NCBI GenBank assembly: GCA_029204225.1
Contig: CM055101.1
Location: forward strand, 32,617,683-32,681,682
Reading direction: 5' to 3'
Length of the DNA stretch: 64,000 nt
Source of the DNA: Diphasiastrum complanatum
Taxonomy: Eukaryota > Streptophyta > Lycopodiopsida > Lycopodiales > Lycopodiaceae
Of the stretch, positions 57,651 to 64,000 are shown piece after piece. The translations under genes and the position numbers were made by a program. How positions within the stretch are numbered: the first letter of the stretch is position 1; each line of letters starts with the position of its first letter. A model generated the notes under the pieces. That model did not search any database, was not told where the DNA came from, and saw nothing but the letters and a program-made list of their open reading frames with translations.

Positions 57651-57769
57651 GTCACATTTGGAACATTGTTCAGACCGAAAGAAATGTGGACAATGTTGAG
57701 TCATAAACACAGGGGGGACTCAACTAACTAAGAAAGAAAAGAAGATTGTGGAACAGTTCACCATTCGAG

Positions 57770-58694
57770 ATGGATAACTATTTCGGAATGGGAAAGTTTG
57801 CGTGCCTGGTGATGTTGAGCTCAAACGGAAGATTTTGTTTGAATGTCATGACATACCCTGTGCTGGACATCCCGGTATACACAGGACTCTAGACTTGGTT
57901 AAGAGGGAATTTTATTGGCCAAAACTCAAGCCATATGTCAAGTCATATGTTGTTAAATGCAAGCCATGTCAACTAGCAAAGGCTGAATGCCATAAGGCTG
58001 GTGGTTTGTTGCATCCGTTAGATATCCCAAATAAGAAATGGGAAAGCATATCTATGGATTTTGTAGTTGGACTTCCAAAGACCCAACGACAAAATGATTC
58101 TTTTTGGGTTGTAGTGGATCGATTAACTAAGTAAGCTGCATTCTTACCAGTCAAGTCAATTATAAAGGCTTCTGATTTAGCCTAGATCTTTGTTGAAAGA
58201 TTATTTCGGTTGTATGGTCTGCCAAGTGACATTGTTAGTGATAAAGATCCTAAGTTCACAGGTCACTCTTGGTCAGCAGAATTTTATAAACTGGAAACTT
58301 CTTTGAGTTTGAGTTTTTCTTTTGATCATCCTGAATCAGATGGCCAGACAGAGAGGACTAATCAAACTATGGAAGATATTTTGAGGGCGTATGTTTCTCA
58401 CAGGCAATCTCATTGGGAAGATTATCTCCCATTGGTTGAGTTTGCATATAATAGTAGAAAACATTCTGCTACAGGTTACAGTCCTTTTATGCTTATGTAC
58501 GATTTTCAACCTAGATCTCTAGTAAATGTTGAGACAAAATCTATTAAGATCCAAAAGGTTGTTGATTTTTTGCATGATATGCAAGAAATGTTGCAAGTCG
58601 CTAAGGATAGTATCCGGAGTACTCAGGATAGAGCTAAACAATATACCGATCTTAAGAGATTTGCAAGAGATTTTAAAGTTGATGACTGGGTATA
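57770..58694 (+). pseudogene. G2 integrase, split from its C-terminus by the LARD insertion
   Basis: Zinc finger: ECHDIPCAGHPGIHRTL ... CKPCQLAKA. Core: SMDFVVGLPKTQRQND (first Asp), VSDKDPKFTGH (second Asp), HPESDGQTERTNQTMED (Glu present). A TAA interrupts at about 58132. The frame ends at DDWVY, where the LARD element is inserted; the rest resumes at 63477. Confidence 0.9.
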
Positions 58695-59940
58695 TGTTGT
58701 AAAGCTATCTTCATAAGCTTTACTTCCGGCGCCACTGGCGCCAACATTGTCCCCGGCGCCAGCAGCGCCCCTGCTGCTCCTGACGCCAATGGCGTCGGCG
58801 CCGCTCCCGGCACCACTGTGACCAGAATCCAGCCGGCGCCAAGTTTCTATGGCTGAAAATCTTTGATTGGTTCTAGCGAAGTCCAGAGAGCTCAGATCGA
58901 TGTGCAATCACCTCACACGATCTAGGCATGATTAAAGGAAGCCTGGGGATTAATAAAATCTAGAGAGAGAAAATGACTTTCTAGAAAGAGAAAATTCTAG
59001 AGAGAGAAAAATGTGCTTTACCAGCTTGGGTAGAGTGCTTGGTATGAGGGGGGGTGTGCCGAATCACACCAATACTATAGGGGAGTGCGGGTTGCGACTC
59101 AGGGCGAGCTCCAACCAAGTCTCAGCCTCCCTTGCTGGAATGTTGTCATGGCTCTCGCCTTGGCATGCTAGCGCCCCGAGGACTAGGGTGGGTCACACAC
59201 TTGAGATGTAACCTTCTCAAATTTATCAATAAAGTGGGATTTTTTTCAAATTGACTCTAATTACCTTCTGGGTTTCAGTGTTCGGTAAAAGCGCCAGTTG
59301 TAAGGCCGCTTTCAAAATTTTTAAGCTGGCACATAGCTGAGGGTCGTATCCCGGGACACCAGCGGTATGCCGTTGGGACCATTCGGTCCGTGGCGATAGC
59401 GGTATGCTATCGGGACCATTTGGTCCAGGAACTGGTTGTCTCCATATCTGTCGCGGCTTGTGGTTCTGAGTGTTCCTTGCATGAACGTGAATGGGTTAAG
59501 CTCTTGGGGAACGGGCTCTAACCTGTCGGTTGAGTTGGATAGCTTGCTTGGGTGGAAGTTACTTGTTTATGATTGTCCAGTCTGGCATGGCGCCAGGTTG
59601 GCTTCCAGCACTCGTGACAAAGCTTTCAGTTGGTTAAGTCTGATGTAAGTCAGACCGCTTGCTTGGAATGGATGTTACTCGTTTGTAATGAAGCTTCGAG
59701 TTGGTTAAGTTTGATGTATGTCGGGCGGCTTGCTTGGAGGGAAGTCACCCACATCGGGACCCCCGATCTGGCATGGCGCCAGGTTAGATCTCAATTTTGG
59801 TTTTCGGAACTTCAAGTTGGTTAAGTTTGATCGTTGGTGGCGAGTTGGCTGCTTGTATGTCAAGTGAGTTTGGATGGAAGAGTTGAAGGCTGGGAAGCTA
59901 AGTCGTGGTTCCCGACTCCCTTTGGGATGCATGCACTACA
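58695..59940 (+). repeat. LARD 5' LTR
   Basis: 1,246 bp, TGTTGTAAAGC to GCACTACA. A GGCGCC-rich stretch at about 58727-58840 holds several GGCGCC palindromes. An AATAAA lies near 59229. Confidence 0.9.
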
Positions 59941-59942
59941 TG

Positions 59943-59954
59943 TGGTATCAGAAC
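59943..59954 (+). promoter_or_regulatory. Primer-binding site (initiator-Met tRNA), one mismatch
   Basis: TGGTATCAGAAC two bases after the LTR end. Copies A and B have the perfect TGGTATCAGAGC. Confidence 0.85.
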
Positions 59955-60028
59955 CGACTGGCCGTCAGCTATGCGGATCTCACGGAAATGGCCACGGTTT
60001 GGGGTTCATCAAGACAACTGTTGTGCAA

Positions 60029-60420
60029 GGTGCTGCCCACAGTGTAAGCACGGGTACGTCCACGGTCGGGGTGGTCGGCAGAACGAGGGACTTGATGAGT
60101 CAAGGTGTTGCCCTTGAGGTGTAGGCACGGTCAGTTCTCACGGTTCGGGCCTGGCGTTGTCTGCACATAGGACAGATGAGGCAGTGTGCTGCCATTAGGT
60201 TGGTGTAAGCACGGTTTGTGCCTTGTGGTGTGCGGGGCGACATATTCGAACTGTACGGGTTAATCATTGATACAGAGATGCTGCTCGAATTCGGGTGGAA
60301 AGCACGGGTGGTTAGCTGCCGGTGCGAGATAGCTGCCGATCATTTAGCTATAAGGGCTATTGACCAAAAAGTGGTGGGGCGTGACTGAGGCAATGTGCTG
60401 CTTAATGGTGAAAGCATGGA
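60029..60420 (+). repeat. Five iterated stem-loop modules in the LARD leader
   Basis: The module GTGCTGCC-N-GTGTAAGCACGG occurs with stems GTGCT/AGCAC at 60030-60051, GTGTT/GGCAC at 60105-60128, GTGCT/AGCAC at 60186-60212, ATGCT/AGCAC at 60280-60305 and GTGCT/AGCAT at 60395-60417. The same five, in the same order, are present in copy A (about 23850-24235) and copy B (about 25028-25415). Stem bases are better kept than loops. Confidence 0.75.
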
Positions 60421-62280
60421 TAGTTGGAGGAGTGTCCTATGTGGGCTGATTCTGTGAACGATTTGTATGGGCGCGGCCAGGCAAAGGTCCGTTGGCAGGA
60501 CCATCTCAAAGGGGGACCTTGTCTTTGTTACTTGTTAGTAAACCTGCCTGAGTGTCTTACTTGTATGTATTCGTGGTGAGTCTTAGTACTCGTGCTTTGC
60601 TTGGTTTGCATGATTGCTTGTGATACAAGGAGCTAATGGCTCGAGAAAGAACTTTTCTTTTGAAGGCTGATACCGTCAAACAAAGAGAACTACAGAATCT
60701 GTGGGGCAGATTTGCAGTTCAAGTACTCGCACGTGAACGACAACGAAACAACTCAATGTTTGCAAAGGATGGATGGCTAGCCTGTTTCTTGGGTTAGTTT
60801 CATTTGCGACAACGCCCACCAAGATGCAAGCAGAAAGTCAAAAGTTGGAAAGGGCAATTTTAGGGGAGATCTTCTATGAAGCAGTTGGTCTTCATTTTGG
60901 GACGGCCACCTTCGGAACTGAAACTCACTAAGCATGGGTGATATCCAGTATCAGTTGGGTTTTTCCTCAAAGGGGAAAGACTAGGATCCTCTTCAGAGAT
61001 TGGCAACAAGTTGGATCGAGCCATAATCCTAGCAGATGGGAAGCAAAGTGCTAGAAAGGCTTTTTGTCCGAAGAACTCTACTCTAAGTCCGATCAGCTGA
61101 TTTTATAAGTGGAGGGGAACTATCACACACACCTCTCTCTTGGGGCAAATTTTGAATGAAAGTTGATCAAAACGGGGGCAAATTCAAGGTGACCTAGCCA
61201 TACTCACATGAGGAGACTGGCAAACTTTGGACCTAATAAGTTGACAGGTTTTTGTTGTGGAAAGGAAAGCTTGTTATAGGCTTTCCTTGGACCAGCAATG
61301 ATGAGGAAACATATGAGTACGCTGGCTTGTGTTACGTGTAAGGCAGCTGATCAATGAAGGAACTGTGAAAGTTGAGTCTTGCATGAGAGACTTGGTATTT
61401 CGAACGGATGCTAAGGGAAAGTTCACGTTGAGATCGGACTAGTGCAAACTCTGGGTGCATGTGTCTGATTCAAAGAGAGCTACTTGAAGCCAAGCTTGAT
61501 GTACACTTCTTGTTTTGACTGTGAGACAACTGACCAGTGATGGAATTGTGAAAGTCAAGTTTTGCGCGACGGACATGGTGCTTCAAACAAACGCGAAGAG
61601 ATAGTTCGGATGCGGATCAAACTGGTGCGACCCTTTGGCTTTCCACGAGGTCAATGGTTACATTTGGGCTGATTCAAAGAGCTACTTCAAGCTAAGTGAG
61701 AGGTGCATTGCGGAGTACTCAATCTTTGCCTACCTTAAAGAGCCAAGATGGAAAAGTATCAAGATCAGGCTGGGACAAGGAGAGAAATCAAGGTGCAGAA
61801 GCAACAAGGCACGGAGTGGACCATAAAGTGGGCAATCAAATGATAAATCCTTTGGTTCAGGGAGCCTTGATACCTGTGTGGAACTGATCAAATCTGGAGC
61901 TCAGGGAGCTCAACACAAAGTGCATCAAGGACAAATCAGGAGCTCAAAGGAGTTCCAAAAGTCGAAAGTCGGAAGCGACAAGGGCGAACATTTCAAAGAA
62001 AGGCCTATGTCACCAGTTAATACGGTTCTTGGATTTTACGAAAGCGATATCAAATCTACGCTTTTCCCAGACAAAGAGATATTTTCAAGTTATGTAATTT
62101 TTCAGTACAAAGAGCTGAGCCTCCGACTTGTGGTGTGCCAGCTTTAATGTTAATAAAAAGTGGCCAGTAAATTGAGTACTGTGCCAAGTAGCTTAAATGT
62201 ATAGTTATTTTAGTTGGGAGACACCTTTACTTTAATCTGACATTTGATGAGGACATCAGATTTTATAAAAGTGGGGTGGA
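60421..62280 (+). other. LARD internal region, remainder: no gene
   Basis: Short frames only, none with a retroelement motif. The 3' part (61890-62264) is shared with the fragment at 17516-17885. Ends in the polypurine tract. Confidence 0.7.
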
Positions 62281-63476
62281 TGTTGTAAAGCTATCTTCAT
62301 AAGCTTTACTCCCGGCGCCAGCATTGTCCCCGGCGCCAGCAGCGCCCCTGCCGCTCCCGGCGCCGCTATGACCAGAATCCAGCCGGCGCCAAGTTCCTAT
62401 GGTTGAAAATCTTTGATCGGTTCTAGCAAAGTCCAGAGAGCTCAGATCAATATGCAATCACCTCACACGATCTAGACATGATTAAAGGAAGCCTGGGGAT
62501 CAATAAAATCTAGAGAGAGAAAATGACTTTCTAGAAAGAGAAAATTCTAGAGAGAGAAAAACGTGCTTTACCAGCTTGGGTAGAGTGCTTGGTATGGTGC
62601 CGAATCACACCAATACTATAGGGGAGTGCGGGTTGCGACTCAGGGTGAGCTCCAACCAAGTCTCAACCTCCCTTGCTGGAATGTTGTCATGGCTCTCGCC
62701 TTGGCATGCTAGCGCCCCGGAGACTAGGGTCGGTCACACACTTGAAATGTAACCTTCTCAGATTTATCAATAAAGTGGGATTTTCCTCAAACTGACTCTG
62801 ATTACCTTCTGGGTTTCAGTGTTCAGTAAAAGCGCCAGTTGTAAGGCCGCTTTCAAAATTTTTTAATTGGCACATAGATGAGGGTCGTATCTCGGGACGC
62901 CAGCGGTATGCCGTCGGGACCATTCGGTCCAGTGACGCCAGCGGTTGGTCCAGGAACTGGTTGTCTCCATATCTGTCGCGGCTTGTGGTTCTGAGTGTTC
63001 CTTGCATAAACGTGAATGAGTTAAGCACTTGGGGAACGAGCTCTAACTTGTCGGCTGAGTTGGATGGCTTGCTTGGGTGGAAGTTACCTGTTTATGGCTG
63101 TCCAGTCTGGCGTGGCGCCAGGTTGGCCTCCAGCGCTCGTGACAAAGCTTTCAGTTGGTTAAGTCTGATGTAAGTCAGACCGCTTGCTTGGAATGGATGT
63201 TACTCGTTTGTAACGAAGCTTCGAGTTGGTTAAGTTTGATGTATGTCGGGCGGCTTGCTTGGAGGGAAGTCATCCACATCGGGACCCCCGATCTGGCATG
63301 GCGCCAGGTTGGATCTCAATGTTGGTTTTCGAAACTTCAAGTTTGTTAAGTCTGATCGTTGGTGGCGTGTTAGCTGCTTGTATGTCAAGTGGGTTTGGAT
63401 GGCAAGAGTTGAAGGTTGGGAAGCTAAGTCGTGGTTTCCGGCTCCCTTTGGGATCCCTGCGCTACAGTATATCTTA
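62281..63476 (+). repeat. LARD 3' LTR
   Basis: 1,196 bp. Like the 5' LTR but ~50 bp shorter, mainly from loss of part of the GGCGCC-rich stretch and of a short piece near 62930. Confidence 0.9.
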
Positions 63477-63877
63477 GGATTTCAAAAGATTCTAAGATGT
63501 TATGTACAGGGAAGCATTATAAGTTGTCTACCCATTATTGTGGACCTTTCAAGATTGTACGTAGAATTGGTTCTTTGGCGTATAAACTTGATCTTCAAGG
63601 AAAATCAACTGCACACCTAGTGTTTCATATAAGTCGTTTGAAACTAAGTTTACATGATGGTGATACAGTTGGATCGGATGAGGATTTATCTCATTTGGAA
63701 GATTTGTCATTTAGTGTACCTTTGGAACGTGAGAAAGTGCTCAGAACCAGAGATAAACAATTGAGAAATCGTTCTATCTCTGAGTGCTTAATTTGGTGGA
63801 AGGGTCGTATTGAGGATGATGATTCGTGGGAGAGAGTTGATAGCATAAAGAAGAATTTCTCAAATTTTAGTTTCTAA
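63477..63877 (+). pseudogene. G2 integrase C-terminus and chromodomain, after the LARD insertion
   Basis: Resumes with YLRISKDSKM in the frame that left off at 58694. It continues through HYKLSTHYCGPFKIV and the chromodomain (REKVLRTRDKQLRNRSISEC, WWKGRIEDDDSWERVD) to a TAA at 63875-63877. The chromodomain places G2 among chromoviruses, whose integrases are thought to be guided by chromatin marks. Confidence 0.9.
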
Positions 63878-63905
63878 GGATAGAAACAGTTTAAGCAGGG
63901 AAGAA

Positions 63906-64000
63906 TGTTATGTCCATGACCAGTACATAGGATACAATATACTCCTAGTCTTGGATACACGGTACTCCAGTGAAACTAGCTGCTAGTTATGTCACATCAT
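63906..64000 (+). repeat. G2 gypsy 3' LTR, start only
   Basis: Begins TGTTATGTCCATGACC after the purine-rich AAGCAGGGAAGAA. Cut by the window end. Confidence 0.85.

Larger units (their letters stand above)
58695..63476 (+). mobile_element. Complete non-coding LTR retrotransposon (LARD family), 4,782 bp, nested in G2
   Basis: LTRs 58695-59940 and 62281-63476 with TG...CA ends, a PBS at 59943, and a purine-rich AAAAGTGGGGTGGA just before the 3' LTR. The 5-bp target duplication GTATA flanks it (58690-58694 and 63477-63481). The 2.3-kb internal region has no gag or pol motif in any frame, so the element is non-autonomous. Partial relatives lie at 16375-17178, 17516-17885, 23760-24335, 24790-24935, 24936-26140 and 26141-26954. 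Confidence 0.92.

Noticed and set aside
58623-58907. Minus-strand Gly/Ala/Ser-rich protein across the GGCGCC tract
   Set aside because: Composition follows from the GC-rich repeat in the LTR. No start context or homologous motif.
60029-60420. CRISPR-like array
   Set aside because: Repeat units are imperfect, spacing varies and the context is an LTR retrotransposon leader in eukaryotic DNA.

Overview
This is nuclear DNA from a large, repeat-packed genome, most probably a land plant. Evidence: Ty1/copia and chromodomain-bearing Ty3/gypsy retrotransposons whose primer-binding sites all match plant initiator-Met tRNA (TGGTATCAGAGC), spliceosomal exon/intron borders, and CACGTG G-box/ABRE promoter motifs. 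The species cannot be named from the sequence. A Penelope-like reverse transcriptase hints at a seed-free plant or gymnosperm, but only weakly. No rRNA gene, CRISPR array or bacterial operon is present. Almost every coding region is transposon-derived and broken.

Layout. 1-3.2 kb: a decayed plus-strand transposase-like gene and an unidentified minus-strand gene converge tail to tail. 3.2-5.4 kb: the most gene-like locus, a divergent histone H3 variant with a shortened tail and a long C-terminal extension, behind a TATA box and five CACGTG motifs. 5.4-7 kb: an unidentified minus-strand gene fragment, an 85-bp tRNA-like retrosequence with a 16-bp target duplication, and a (GA)n tract. 7-8.5 kb: a broken Penelope-like reverse transcriptase. 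8.6-18 kb: a mosaic of copia and gypsy pieces in both orientations. 18-24 kb: a chimeric copia gag, diverged repeats, long non-coding filler and a minus-strand gypsy RT/RNase H. 23.7-27 kb: rearranged copies of a non-coding LTR element (here 'LARD family'). 27-32 kb: filler plus two unidentified minus-strand genes, one with a DGNH motif. 33-34 kb: a cluster of foldback palindromes. 34-40 kb: a deleted minus-strand copia ('C2') and a chimeric copia ('C3') with a 444-codon ORF. 41.4-47.55 kb: a structurally complete but defective copia ('C1') with a TATAT target duplication. 47.6-52.7 kb: a minus-strand C1-like relic, then the 5' half of a C2 copia interrupted by a MITE. 52.7-64 kb: a chromovirus ('G2') split by a complete LARD insertion with GTATA target duplications; its 3' LTR runs off the window.

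How the parts relate. The window is a nest of insertions, and several can be ordered exactly: LARD into G2, the MITE into C2 gag, C1 next to or inside an older C1-like relic. The non-coding LARD element and the defective C1 have well-preserved ends despite lacking working enzymes, so they were probably mobilised by proteins from relatives elsewhere. The candidates for something undescribed are the H3 variant, the five iterated stem-loops in the LARD leader, the foldback cluster, the C3 chimeric ORF and the DGNH-motif gene. No search or alignment tool was available, so all homology calls come from reading motifs.
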